Below, in pieces: positions 1 through 10,783 of a stretch of 35,361 nt of DNA; the first letter of the stretch is position 1; each line of letters starts with the position of its first letter. The DNA lies in NCBI RefSeq assembly GCF_014196535.1, contig NZ_JACIDU010000026.1, positions 1 through 35,361 of the forward strand. The letters are read 5' to 3'. Made by a program: the position numbers and the translations under genes. The notes beneath the pieces are model-generated. The model did no database searches. It was not told the DNA's origin and was given only the letters and a program-made list of their open reading frames with translations. Source of the DNA: Allorhizobium borbori (GTDB taxonomy: Bacteria > Pseudomonadota > Alphaproteobacteria > Rhizobiales > Rhizobiaceae).

Positions 1-389
1 CCGCCAGTCTCAGGAGCGAGTTCGTCGGTCGCCAGCAGCGCCGCCGCCCTCGTCAGTGACACGGCTTATAGAACCACCACACCCAAACCGTCAACCGGGA
101 AATTTGCCTGACTGGCACTTTTTTTATAACCATCTGAAAATAAAGAAATTTTTATAGGATCTTCGCAGCTATGCCTATACATGTGCTTGAAATGGTGTGT
201 TTTTCCGTGGAACATCGGGATCCGGTCATCTTTTGCCCCGCGAAATCCACAATTGCCATGCACCACCGGTGTTGATGAATCGCGCATGCCCGCATGTGAG
301 GCAGCCCGGATTTGACTCGGTAACTGGAAAGATGCACATCTTCCTGCGTTTTTACCAAGAGCAACAGCGAAAGGACCGGTACCCCTGCA
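1..389. other. Region before the first gene; no supported CDS
   Basis: Bases 1-58 are GC-rich and would be the start of a leftward transcript from the promoter at 65-94. A short open plus-strand frame also runs off the left edge and stops at 57-59, so a gene tail on the plus strand cannot be excluded. Bases 60-389 become AT-rich, with T and A runs around 119-160, as expected for an intergenic region carrying the promoter of the M23 gene. I see no convincing coding frame or RNA gene here. Confidence 0.5.
65..94 (-). promoter_or_regulatory. Sigma70-type promoter firing out of the window
   Basis: On the minus strand TTGACG (94-89) is followed after 18 bases by TATAAG (70-65), a near-consensus housekeeping promoter. 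Transcription would begin near base 58 and run leftwards out of the window, so whatever it drives is not visible. The promoter is inferred from the hexamers and spacing alone. Confidence 0.5.
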
Positions 390-2333
390 ATGATACCCGA
401 TCCCGCTTTGACCCGTTCGATCGGCAATGAGGCCCCGGTTCTCGCCGATGGCCGACGCGCGCCGGATCGTCGCGAAATCTCGCTGCGCTGGCTTTCGGGC
501 ACCTTTCTGACCGGCATTACCTCAAGCGTGCTGATGGGCGTCGCCCTTTTTGCAGCCCTGGACGGACGCCAGCAGCTCGGCATTCCGGCGGAAGCCTATG
601 CCAACACCAATACGGATCACTCCGACGAGGACGTCGTGCGGGGCGGCCGCCTGTTTGCGGCAACACTGACCGCCAAGCCGACCGACCGGGCCATCATGGA
701 TGTCTCCACAGTCGTCCGCCAGGGCGACAAGGAAGTCGTGCGCCGACAGCCCTTCGCCCATGTGAAGATGGTGTTGGCCGCCAATCACGTTACCTCGGAA
801 GACTATCCGAGCTTCAATCCGCTGACCGTCTTCTCCTCCGATGACAAGCCAAGCGCGGCGCAACCGGCACGCACGGGCACGATTTACGGCGCTGATGTCG
901 ATTCCGAAGTCAGCCTGAAGACTGTCCCCTTCCCCACGCGTCATTCCCCCTACCCGTTCACGGCATCGATGACGCTGGACGAAGTGGAGGAAAACGTCCG
1001 TACCAACGGCTCGGTGCTGACGGATGGCACAAAGCAGGTGGCCGCTCTCTATTACGTCGACCCCCGCCGCTTTGAGACGGATAATAACGATCTTGACCTG
1101 ACGGCCGGCATTTCCGCCCGGGTCGTCGAGCAGAACATGACTGTGTCCGCTCCTGAGACGCTGACACCGGCCATGCCGGAATATGCCGAAGACGTGATTC
1201 CGGCCCGCGAGGACGCACCGATTGCGACCTTGCTGACGAATGCAGGTTATTCGAAAGCTCAGGCAAGCACCCTTTCAGAGGCTCTCGCCTCCAAGCTCGG
1301 GTCCGACACGCTCAGCGAAGGCAGCGTCCTGCGCGTCGGCATTTTGCAGAAGGGTGAGCAGGCAACAGTTATCCGCTGCAGCGTCTATCGCCATGCCCGA
1401 CACAATCTCACTGTCGCCCTTGATGACAAGGGGCAGTATGTGCCGGGCGAGGCACCACCCGATCTCGATGCTGTCCGCACCGCGTTTGAGACCGGAGCAC
1501 CGCCGGTTCAGGCCGGCCGCGACCTGCCCCGTGTTTATGACGGCATCTATCGCGCCGCTCTCTCTTACGGCATGAACCAGGCGATGACCCAGCGCGTCAT
1601 CAAGCTTCTGGCCAGCAGCGTCGATTTTCAGGCCCAGTTAAAGCCGACCGATACGCTCGAAGCCTTCTTCTCCGTGTCGGGCGATGACGGCAAGGCGACC
1701 AAGGATTCCGAGCTTCTTTATGTGAATGCCCATTTCGGCGATACTGCCACACGCTTTTATCGTTTCCAGGACCCGTCCGACAATTCCGTCGATTACTTTG
1801 ATGAGAATGGCAAGAGCATCCGGCAGTTCCTGCTGAGAAACCCGGTGCCGAACGGCATTTTCAAATCGCCCTTCGGCATGCGCCGACACCCGATCCTTGG
1901 TTTTGCCCGTATGCATACCGGCGTCGACTGGGCTGCCCCGCGTGGCACGCCGATCATCGCAGCGGGCAATGGCACGGTCGAAAAGGCAAGCTGGGATTCC
2001 GGCGGTTACGGCAACCAGACCCTCATTCGCCATGCCAACGGCTATGTCAGCTCCTACAACCACCAGAGCGCGATCGCCAAGGGCGTGAAACCCGGCGCAC
2101 AGGTTCGCCAGGGTCAGGTGATCGGCTGGGTCGGCTCCACCGGCCTTTCCACCGGTCCGCATCTGCATTACGAACTGATCGTCAATGGCAACAAGGTCGA
2201 TCCGTTGAAGATCCGCCTGCCGGGTGGCAAGTCGCTGGAAGGCGAAGCTCTGGCCAAGTTCCAGGAAGAACGCAAACGCATCGATGCCCTGCTGAACACA
2301 ACCGACAAGTCTAAGCAGGTTGCCAGCAAGTAA
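390..2333 (+). CDS. rgsM: Membrane-anchored M23 family peptidase, RgsM-like
   Basis: A 647-residue protein with a cytoplasmic N-terminus, one membrane segment at about residues 34-58, a long periplasmic region and a C-terminal M23 (LytM) domain at about 475-620. The zinc-site motifs are intact: HTGVDW (H509, D513) and GPHLHYE (H591, H593), so it looks catalytically competent as a peptidoglycan endopeptidase. An AAGGA at 371-375 lies 14 bases before the ATG, slightly far for a ribosome binding site. The family, topology and position next to clpB match my recollection of S. meliloti RgsM (SMc02432), a cell-wall protein needed for unipolar growth in Rhizobiales. The M23 assignment is secure; the RgsM name rests on memory of synteny. 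It faces clpB and shares its terminator region. Confidence 0.92.
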   Translation: MIPDPALTRSIGNEAPVLADGRRAPDRREISLRWLSGTFLTGITSSVLMGVALFAALDGRQQLGIPAEAYANTNTDHSDEDVVRGGRLFAATLTAKPTDRAIMDVSTVVRQGDKEVVRRQPFAHVKMVLAANHVTSEDYPSFNPLTVFSSDDKPSAAQPARTGTIYGADVDSEVSLKTVPFPTRHSPYPFTASMTLDEVEENVRTNGSVLTDGTKQVAALYYVDPRRFETDNNDLDLTAGISARVVEQNMTVSAPETLTPAMPEYAEDVIPAREDAPIATLLTNAGYSKAQASTLSEALASKLGSDTLSEGSVLRVGILQKGEQATVIRCSVYRHARHNLTVALDDKGQYVPGEAPPDLDAVRTAFETGAPPVQAGRDLPRVYDGIYRAALSYGMNQAMTQRVIKLLASSVDFQAQLKPTDTLEAFFSVSGDDGKATKDSELLYVNAHFGDTATRFYRFQDPSDNSVDYFDENGKSIRQFLLRNPVPNGIFKSPFGMRRHPILGFARMHTGVDWAAPRGTPIIAAGNGTVEKASWDSGGYGNQTLIRHANGYVSSYNHQSAIAKGVKPGAQVRQGQVIGWVGSTGLSTGPHLHYELIVNGNKVDPLKIRLPGGKSLEGEALAKFQEERKRIDALLNTTDKSKQVASK

Positions 2334-2405
2334 GCCGTGACGACCAAAGCCGCGCTACAAACGCTCTCACTGAAAAGTGCAACCGGGAAAGAAGCTGAAT
2401 ACGAA

Positions 2406-2429
2406 AATGGCGGCCCGACGGCCGCCATT
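2406..2429. terminator. Bidirectional terminator between the M23 gene and clpB
   Basis: A perfect 10-bp inverted repeat (AATGGCGGCC / GGCCGCCATT) with loop CGAC sits between the two convergent stop codons. On the minus strand it continues into TTTTCG, giving a short U tract for clpB; on the plus strand it continues into CTGTTTC for the M23 gene. Confidence 0.75.
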
Positions 2430-2449
2430 CTGTTTCATGTACCCGGTGA

Positions 2450-5050
<2,601 letters not shown>

Positions 5051-5165
5051 TAAAACACCTCCAGTAGCCACCCTGCCCTTGCTGGCACAGAATGACGGTT
5101 CCAAGGATAAGGCTCCCTCATGCGGCAAGCCCCGGACGAACCCTTCGGTCCATCCCTCGACCGAG

Positions 5166-5194
5166 ATATGGGAGGGAATATATTCCGTTTAAAG
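5166..5194 (-). promoter_or_regulatory. Heat-shock (sigma32, RpoH) promoter of clpB
   Basis: Reading the minus strand, CTTTAAA (5194-5188), a 14-base spacer and TCCCATAT (5173-5166) match the RpoH consensus CTTGAAA and CCCCATnT at 13 of 14 specified bases. Transcription would start near 5158, leaving a leader of about 110 bases before the clpB ATG. Heat-shock control of clpB is established in proteobacteria; the site itself is read from sequence. Confidence 0.75.
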
Positions 5195-5354
5195 AGCCCA
5201 TTACATCGAAAATTGCCGCAGGCTGTCGCAGGTGTTCAAACTGTTCAAATCATCAACGGAATAGAAAACTCCTTATGCGCTCAACGGAACACATCAACCC
5301 GCCACAGCAATGAACAACGCAGAAGAGTGCCCCAATAAACCTGCAAACAAAAAC

Positions 5355-5387
5355 AAAGGGCTGGCCACGAGATGCGACCAGCCCTTT
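5355..5387 (-). terminator. Rho-independent terminator of the DUF4167 gene
   Basis: On the minus strand a 10-bp stem (AAAGGGCTGG / CCAGCCCTTT) with a 13-base loop is followed by TGTTTTTGTTTG, a U-rich tail. It lies 24 bases after the stop codon of the upstream gene and separates it from clpB. Confidence 0.88.
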
Positions 5388-5411
5388 AGTCATAAAATAT
5401 TATCTAAGCGC

Positions 5412-6122
5412 TTACTCGGCAACCACCGGCTGCTGTGCTTCGCCGGCGGGCTCGCCGCCCTCGGCAGTGCCTTCAGCCGCTTCCTTGCGGCGCGGCGTGC
5501 GGCGCGGGCGGGCGGCGGCTGAGCGGCGGCGGCTCTGGCCACGTTCGCGGCCCTGACCATCCGCATTCGCTTCTTCCTCGGCAGCAACCACCTCGGCCGG
5601 CACGTCCTCGATCACTGGCTGCGGACCGGTTCCGTCGATCACGACAGGTGCGGGCGCTGGAGCAGGCCGTGGAGCCGGAGCAGGCCGCGGCGTCGGCGCG
5701 GGGGTCTGCACGACAACGGGAGCGACATTTTCCGTCTCGTTCGACAGATCGCCGTCTTCGTCGCGGTCATAGCTGTCGCGCTCATTGAATTCGTTGCGAT
5801 CTTCGCGCTGGAACCGTTCCTGCATCTGGGCCTGGGCGGCGGCAATGATGCGGTTATAGTGTTCGGCATGCTGAAGATAGTTTTCGGCCATGACGCGGTC
5901 GCCCGAGCTTTGGGCGTCGCGAGCAAGGGCTCCGTACTTTTCCGCAATGTGCTGGGCCGTACCGCGAATTTTCACATCCGGGCCAGAGCTGTCATAGGTC
6001 CGCGTCAGCGGATTTTGGCCCTTGCGGTTGAAGTTACCGTTGTTGCCGTTATTGCCGTTGTTATTATTGTTATTGTTGTTGCCACGCCCGCGACCACGCT
6101 TGTTCTGCTGTCCTGGCCTCAT
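5412..6122 (-). CDS. DUF4167 domain protein, Asn- and Arg-rich
   Basis: A 236-residue protein of unknown function. Residues 1-35 are very basic and asparagine-rich (MRPGQQNKRGRGRG followed by eight consecutive Asn and further Asn-Gly repeats). Residues 36-110 hold the conserved core, including the IAEKYGALARDAQSSGD motif typical of DUF4167. The middle is acidic, then Pro/Ala-rich; the C-terminal third is Arg/Ala/Glu-rich and predicted disordered. I chose the ATG at 6122, since family members begin MRPGQQN and AGGTG lies eight bases upstream; a GTG at 6167 would add 15 residues. The basic Gly-Asn-Arg composition suggests nucleic-acid binding, but that is inference. It is monocistronic, with a strong terminator at 5355-5387. 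Confidence 0.87.
   Translation of the reverse strand: MRPGQQNKRGRGRGNNNNNNNNGNNGNNGNFNRKGQNPLTRTYDSSGPDVKIRGTAQHIAEKYGALARDAQSSGDRVMAENYLQHAEHYNRIIAAAQAQMQERFQREDRNEFNERDSYDRDEDGDLSNETENVAPVVVQTPAPTPRPAPAPRPAPAPAPVVIDGTGPQPVIEDVPAEVVAAEEEANADGQGRERGQSRRRSAAARPRRTPRRKEAAEGTAEGGEPAGEAQQPVVAE
6034..6081. repeat. Imperfect trinucleotide repeat encoding the Asn-Gly tract
   Basis: The plus strand shows tandem GTT/ATT/GCC triplets, read on the minus strand as AAC, AAT and GGC codons for the low-complexity N-terminus of the DUF4167 protein. Such tracts can vary in length between strains by slippage, here always in frame. Confidence 0.75.
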
Positions 6123-6447
6123 AGATCGGTCACCTGAACTCTTTTCCGTTCTCTTCGCATAAGCCACCAGACTGGCGCGAACATGCCGCCCAGACCTGAC
6201 AGGCCATCGAGGAACCTTGCGAAACCTTCGTTCGCCCTGATGAAAGTCAAATTATTGATTCACGCACCGGGAAATGTTCACCCTGCCGTATCTCAAGAGA
6301 AGACGGACCCGAGGTCTATTCCAACCCGAACGAATCGCCGTTCATTCCCAGTTACCCTGTGCGTCGTTTCACGCTAGCCGCTTTCCTCAACGAATCCAAG
6401 TGTTTTCTTGAAAGATTCGAAAAGAGCTTTCGCAGTCGCAGCAAGTT
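6123..6447. other. Intergenic region DUF4167 gene / prmC
   Basis: About 325 bases of lower GC between two minus-strand genes. It must contain the promoter for the DUF4167 gene, but I found no hexamer pair good enough to call: TTGACT on the minus strand at 6250-6245 has no clear partner. No convincing terminator follows prmC. A 64-codon plus-strand frame at 6183-6377 has neither family resemblance nor a good ribosome binding site and is not called. Confidence 0.6.
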
Positions 6448-7320
6448 TCAAGACGCCTTCGCGACAAAGACGAGAACACGGTCATTTCCACCGTAATCCC
6501 GCGCTGCCTCGATCAAGCGAAACCCTTCCGCATCGAACAGTTTCGAAACAGACTGATGCTGATCGTAGCCGATTTCGACGCCGATAATCCCGTCAGGCTC
6601 GAGATAACTTGAAGCTCCAGTTGCAATGCGCCGGTAGGCTTCAAGCCCATCCGGCCCGCCATCAAGAGCAAGAGCGGGATCGAAATCCCTGACTTCCCTC
6701 TCCAGACCGGCAACCACATCCGTCCTTATATAGGGGGGATTCGACACGATTATGTCGAAACAGCCATGAACGGCAGAAAACCAGTCACTTTCCACTACCC
6801 GAAAACGCGCAACGAGCCCGTTGGCCTCGGCGTTGGCCTGCGCCGTCCGCAAGGCACCGGTTGCCGCATCGACACCAACGCCCGTCGCCTGCGGGCATTC
6901 GGCAAGCAACGCGAGCAGAATGGCTCCGGTGCCCGTGCCGAGGTCGAGAATGCGCACATGCCCCTTCGTCTCAGCGATGCGTTGGACATGGGGCAGCATG
7001 CGATCTACCAGAATTTCCGTGTCGGGCCGTGGCTCGAGCGTTTCCGGTGAAAGCGCAAGCGTCAGACCATAGAATTCACGTCTACCGAGGATACGATGGA
7101 CCGGCTCACGCGCCCTGCGCCGCTCCAGTGCATCGACAACACGGGCGAACTCCTCGTCGCCCACCGGTCGGTCGCCCTGCGTGAGAAGCGCCGTCGGTGA
7201 AAGGTCGAGAAGACCGGCGAGCAGAACCCGCGCATCTGCTGCCGGATCGTATACCCCGGCCTCACCAAGCCCGCGCCGCAACCAGGCCTGAAGGGCAGCC
7301 AGCGTCTGCGGTCGCGTCAC
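6448..7320 (-). CDS. prmC: Release factor glutamine methyltransferase PrmC (HemK)
   Basis: A 290-residue SAM-dependent methyltransferase that N5-methylates the glutamine of the GGQ motif in peptide-chain release factors, improving termination. The helical N-terminal substrate domain (1-85) precedes the Rossmann domain with the SAM loop DLGTGTG (126-132) and the catalytic NPPY (194-197) that holds the target glutamine. The start is GTG at 7320, overlapping the prfA stop by four bases (GTGA), so translation is probably coupled. Its substrate, RF1, is encoded immediately upstream. Confidence 0.97.
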   Translation of the reverse strand: MTRPQTLAALQAWLRRGLGEAGVYDPAADARVLLAGLLDLSPTALLTQGDRPVGDEEFARVVDALERRRAREPVHRILGRREFYGLTLALSPETLEPRPDTEILVDRMLPHVQRIAETKGHVRILDLGTGTGAILLALLAECPQATGVGVDAATGALRTAQANAEANGLVARFRVVESDWFSAVHGCFDIIVSNPPYIRTDVVAGLEREVRDFDPALALDGGPDGLEAYRRIATGASSYLEPDGIIGVEIGYDQHQSVSKLFDAEGFRLIEAARDYGGNDRVLVFVAKAS

Positions 7321-8399
7321 AGGCCGGTCTCGCCAAGCCGGGCAAGCTGGTCGGCCTGGTGATCGGCCACCAGCGCGTCGATCACCTCGTCGATTTCGCC
7401 CATCATGATGCGGTCGAGCTTGTAGAGCGTGAGGTCGATGCGATGATCGGTCACACGGCCCTGCGGGAAATTATAGGTGCGAATGCGCTCGGAGCGATCG
7501 CCGGAACCGACCTGCGCCCGACGATCGGCGGAACGCTCGCTGTCAGCGCGCTGACGTTCGATATCGTAGAGACGGGAACGCAGAACCTGCATTGCCTTGG
7601 CGCGGTTCTGGTGCTGGGATTTCTCCGAGGAGGTGACGATCAACCCGGTCGGCAGATGGGTGATACGCACCGCCGAGTCCGTTGTATTGACGTGCTGTCC
7701 GCCAGCACCCGACGATCGCATTGTATCGATGCGAATATCCTCAGGGCGGATCTCGATGTCGATATCCTCCGCCTCCGGCAGAACCGCAACGGTGGCGGCT
7801 GAGGTATGAATGCGCCCGCTCGCTTCCGTTTCCGGCACGCGCTGCACACGATGCACGCCGGATTCGAACTTCAGCTTGGCGAACACGCCGCGCCCGGAAA
7901 TCGTCGCGATGATTTCCTTGAAACCGCCGGCTTCCCCCTCGCTCGATGAAAGGACTTCGACCTTCCAGCCATGGGCCGCCGCGTAGCGCTCATACATGCG
8001 GAACAGATCACCGGCAAACAGTGCGGCTTCCGAACCGCCGGTTCCAGCACGGATTTCGAGGATCGCGCTCTTTTCGTCGGCTGCATCCTTTGGCAGAAGC
8101 AGAATACGGATTTCGCCTTCCAGTGCCGCAATCTTCTCGCGCACCTCCGGCAATTCCTCCTCGGCCAGCGCCCGCATCTCGCGGTCGCCATCCTTCTCGG
8201 CCAGCAACGCCTCGAGATCTGCCACCTCCGCTTCAGCACGCTGATAGTCGCGGATGGTCTTCACCACCGGCTGCAACTCGGAATATTCGGCGGCCAGCTT
8301 CACATAGACATCCGCCGCCGGGCCGGCCGACATGCGCGCTTCGACCTCGCCAAAGCGACGCTCAAGCTCGCGCATTTTCTCGACGGGAAGTTTCGCCAC
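7317..8399 (-). CDS. prfA: Peptide chain release factor 1
   Basis: RF1, 360 residues, full length; it recognises UAA and UAG and triggers peptidyl-tRNA hydrolysis on the ribosome. The GGQ motif is at 233-235 within [11 protein letters not shown]. The codon-reading PxT tripeptide appears as PET (189-191) in [14 protein letters not shown], the position of PAT in E. coli. The start is a GTG at 8399 preceded by GGAG about eight bases upstream. It lies 30 bases after ptsP and overlaps prmC by four bases, so ptsP, prfA and prmC likely share a transcript. Confidence 0.99.
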   Translation of the reverse strand: MAKLPVEKMRELERRFGEVEARMSAGPAADVYVKLAAEYSELQPVVKTIRDYQRAEAEVADLEALLAEKDGDREMRALAEEELPEVREKIAALEGEIRILLLPKDAADEKSAILEIRAGTGGSEAALFAGDLFRMYERYAAAHGWKVEVLSSSEGEAGGFKEIIATISGRGVFAKLKFESGVHRVQRVPETEASGRIHTSAATVAVLPEAEDIDIEIRPEDIRIDTMRSSGAGGQHVNTTDSAVRITHLPTGLIVTSSEKSQHQNRAKAMQVLRSRLYDIERQRADSERSADRRAQVGSGDRSERIRTYNFPQGRVTDHRIDLTLYKLDRIMMGEIDEVIDALVADHQADQLARLGETGL

Positions 8400-8429
8400 C
8401 CTCTGCTCCAGAATGTCTGTTGTGTCTTG

Positions 8430-10697
8430 TTAAACCGGGATGTTGTTACGCTCGGCAAACAGCGTCAGCAGTTCCCGAACCGGCACCACCGGATGCGGAT
8501 CGTCAAGCGCTGCATGCAGCTCTTCGGAGAGCCCATCCACATCCAGCCCCAACAGCATGGCCTTCACCGGACCAATGGCTGTCGGTACCATGGAAACCGC
8601 GCGGAAACCGATGCCGATCAGCGCCATGGCGGCCAGCGGCTTGCCCGCCATTTCGCCGCACAGCGTCACCGGCGTCCCGTTCCTGTCACCGGCCCGCACG
8701 ATATCGCGCAGGATGCGCAGGAACGGACGGCCGAGAATGTCAAACCGGTCAGCAACGCGGGCATTGCCGCGATCGACCGCCATCGAGAACTGGAACAGGT
8801 CATTCGAACCGACGGAGACGAAATCGACCTCCTGCATCAGTTCGTCGATCTGCCAAAGCAGGGCGGGAACCTCCAGCATGGCGCCGAGCTTCAGCGTGCG
8901 CGGCAGACGATGGCCGAATTTCGAAAGATGCTGCACTTCCTTGCGCAGGATCTCGCGCACGGTCCGCACCTCGGCAACCTCGGTCACCATGGGCAACATC
9001 ATCTTCAGCTCACCGCCGGCAGATGCCTTCAATAGCGCACGGAGCTGGGTACGAAGAAGACCCGGCCGGTCGAGCGCCAGACGGATGGCCCGCCAGCCGA
9101 GCGCCGGGTTTTCTTCCTCATGGCCGCGGAAGTAAGGCACGACCTTGTCGCCGCCGATATCGAGTGTGCGGAAGGTTACCGGCTGCTTGCCGGCCTGCCG
9201 CAGAACCGAGCGGTAGAAGATTTCCTGCTCGTCGGCTTTCGGCATGGTCGAGGCGATCATAAACTGCAACTCGGTGCGGAACAGGCCGATACCATCGGCA
9301 CCGGATTCCGAAAGCTGCGGCAGATCGACGAGAAGGCCGGCATTCATCAGCATGCTGATGCGCTTGCCATCCTTCGTCACGGGATCGACGGTGCGCAAAG
9401 CGCGGAACTGCTCCTGCCGCTTGGCGCGCAGCTTGACCTTCTCCTCGTAGGCACGCTGCAGATCGACCACCGGACGCAGATGAACCTGCCCCTCGTCACC
9501 ATCGATGATGATCGCATCGCCGTTTTCGGCAAGCGCCACGATACCAACCGCCTGCCCGACGACCGGAATGCCCATCGCGCGGGCCACAATGACGACGTGG
9601 CTCGTCACCGCGCCTTCTTCCAGAATGAGACCGCGCAGACTGTTGCGCGGATAATCCAGAAGCTCGGCAGCGCCCATGGCGCGCGCCAGAATGACGGCAT
9701 CGGTCGGGAAACTGTCGCCGGAAAGGCGGCCGGAATGACCCGTCAACTGCCGGAGAAGCCGGTTGGCCAGATCCTCGAAGTCGTGCATCCGCTCGCGCAG
9801 ATAGGGATCGGTCAGGCGCATCATCCGCGCCTTCGTGTCGCTCTGCACCTTTTCGACGGCCGCTTCCGCCGTCAGGCCGTTGCGAATCGCCTCTTCCATG
9901 CGCCGCACCCAGCCCTGATCGTGGGCGAACATGCGGAAGGTTTCCAGCACTTCACGATGCTCACCTTCCATCGGCACGTCGCGACGCGACAGCATGTCAT
10001 CGATGGAAATGCGCAGCGAACCGAGCGCTTCGGCCAGACGCAGGATTTCCTTTTCGGCATCCTCGTTCAGCAGGTTGGTGACGACGATGCGCGGCTCATG
10101 CAGCACGACGCGCCCGAGCCCGATTCCTTCGTTATAGGCATCGCCCTCGATGGTCACGGGCCGCGACAGGTCGAGTTCGACACCGGGGCGGGTGATCTTC
10201 TTGAGGTCGCCTGTGGCGATGATCTCGGCAAGGATCATCGCGGTCGTTTCGAGCGCCTCGACCTCATCTTCGCGATAATTGCGCTGCGCCTTGTTCTGAA
10301 CGGTCAGAACGCCGAGCGTGCGACCGGCGCGCAGGATCGGCACCCCGAGGAAGGACTGGAAGATTTCTTCACCGGTTTCCGGCAGATAGCGGAAGGCCGG
10401 ATGCGCCTGGGCATCGGAAAGGTTGAGGGGTTGCGCGGCTGCCGCAATCGTACCGACCAGACCCTGCCCCATCTTGAGCTGGGCAAGGTGAACGGCATCC
10501 TTGTTCAGACCTTCGGTTGCGTAGAGTTCGAGAACCCCGTCCGAACGCAAAACGTAGACCGAGCACACTTCGGCCACCATGTTCTGCGCAATCTGCAGAA
10601 CGATCTGGTCCAGCCGCTCCTGTGGCTCGAGCGGTTCCGCCATCAACTCGCGCAACCGCTTGAGAAGAACGCGCGGACCCATGGAAAGGTCTCTCAT
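8430..10697 (-). CDS. ptsP: Nitrogen PTS enzyme I (PEP-protein phosphotransferase PtsP)
   Basis: EI-Ntr, 755 residues, the first kinase of the nitrogen phosphotransferase system; it moves phosphate from PEP to NPr and then to EIIA-Ntr, with regulatory outputs in nitrogen, potassium and stress responses. A GAF domain (about 20-165) distinguishes it from sugar PTS enzyme I. The phospho-histidine is H367 in TSHVVIVARA, and the C-terminal PEP-binding barrel includes GIGLFRTE and SVGSNDLFQF. The start at 10697 has GGGAG nine bases upstream; an ATG five codons later is also possible. It follows lysC in the same direction with a hairpin between them. In other proteobacteria the GAF domain senses glutamine. 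Confidence 0.98.
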   Translation of the reverse strand: MRDLSMGPRVLLKRLRELMAEPLEPQERLDQIVLQIAQNMVAEVCSVYVLRSDGVLELYATEGLNKDAVHLAQLKMGQGLVGTIAAAAQPLNLSDAQAHPAFRYLPETGEEIFQSFLGVPILRAGRTLGVLTVQNKAQRNYREDEVEALETTAMILAEIIATGDLKKITRPGVELDLSRPVTIEGDAYNEGIGLGRVVLHEPRIVVTNLLNEDAEKEILRLAEALGSLRISIDDMLSRRDVPMEGEHREVLETFRMFAHDQGWVRRMEEAIRNGLTAEAAVEKVQSDTKARMMRLTDPYLRERMHDFEDLANRLLRQLTGHSGRLSGDSFPTDAVILARAMGAAELLDYPRNSLRGLILEEGAVTSHVVIVARAMGIPVVGQAVGIVALAENGDAIIIDGDEGQVHLRPVVDLQRAYEEKVKLRAKRQEQFRALRTVDPVTKDGKRISMLMNAGLLVDLPQLSESGADGIGLFRTELQFMIASTMPKADEQEIFYRSVLRQAGKQPVTFRTLDIGGDKVVPYFRGHEEENPALGWRAIRLALDRPGLLRTQLRALLKASAGGELKMMLPMVTEVAEVRTVREILRKEVQHLSKFGHRLPRTLKLGAMLEVPALLWQIDELMQEVDFVSVGSNDLFQFSMAVDRGNARVADRFDILGRPFLRILRDIVRAGDRNGTPVTLCGEMAGKPLAAMALIGIGFRAVSMVPTAIGPVKAMLLGLDVDGLSEELHAALDDPHPVVPVRELLTLFAERNNIPV

Positions 10698-10737
10698 CGC
10701 CTGGCGCTCCCGAAAACAAGGTCTATTTCCGGAAAAC

Positions 10738-10768
10738 CCCCGTCGCTACCTGCGATTCGCCGACGGGG
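10738..10768 (-). terminator. Hairpin between lysC and ptsP, possible terminator
   Basis: On the minus strand CCCCGTCG (10768-10761) pairs with CGACGGGG (10745-10738) around a 15-base loop, and is followed by GTTTTCC. The four-T tail is short, so it may terminate only part of the lysC transcripts and let the rest continue into ptsP. Confidence 0.5.
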
Positions 10769-10783
10769 AATAACCGGCGTGAA

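Larger units (their letters stand above)
5051..5411. other. Intergenic region clpB / DUF4167 gene
   Basis: This 361-base gap holds the clpB ribosome binding site and leader, the heat-shock promoter at 5166-5194 and the terminator of the DUF4167 gene at 5355-5387. Bases 5195-5350 have lower GC than the genes. I see no coding frame with a credible start and codon bias in it. Confidence 0.7.

Noticed and set aside
1-111. A plus-strand gene tail ending at 109-111
   Set aside because: The last 15 codons fall in AT-rich sequence holding a leftward promoter, and the residues are low complexity. Not supported enough to call.
6183-6377. A 64-codon plus frame in the DUF4167/prmC gap
   Set aside because: No ribosome binding site, no recognisable family and low coding bias.
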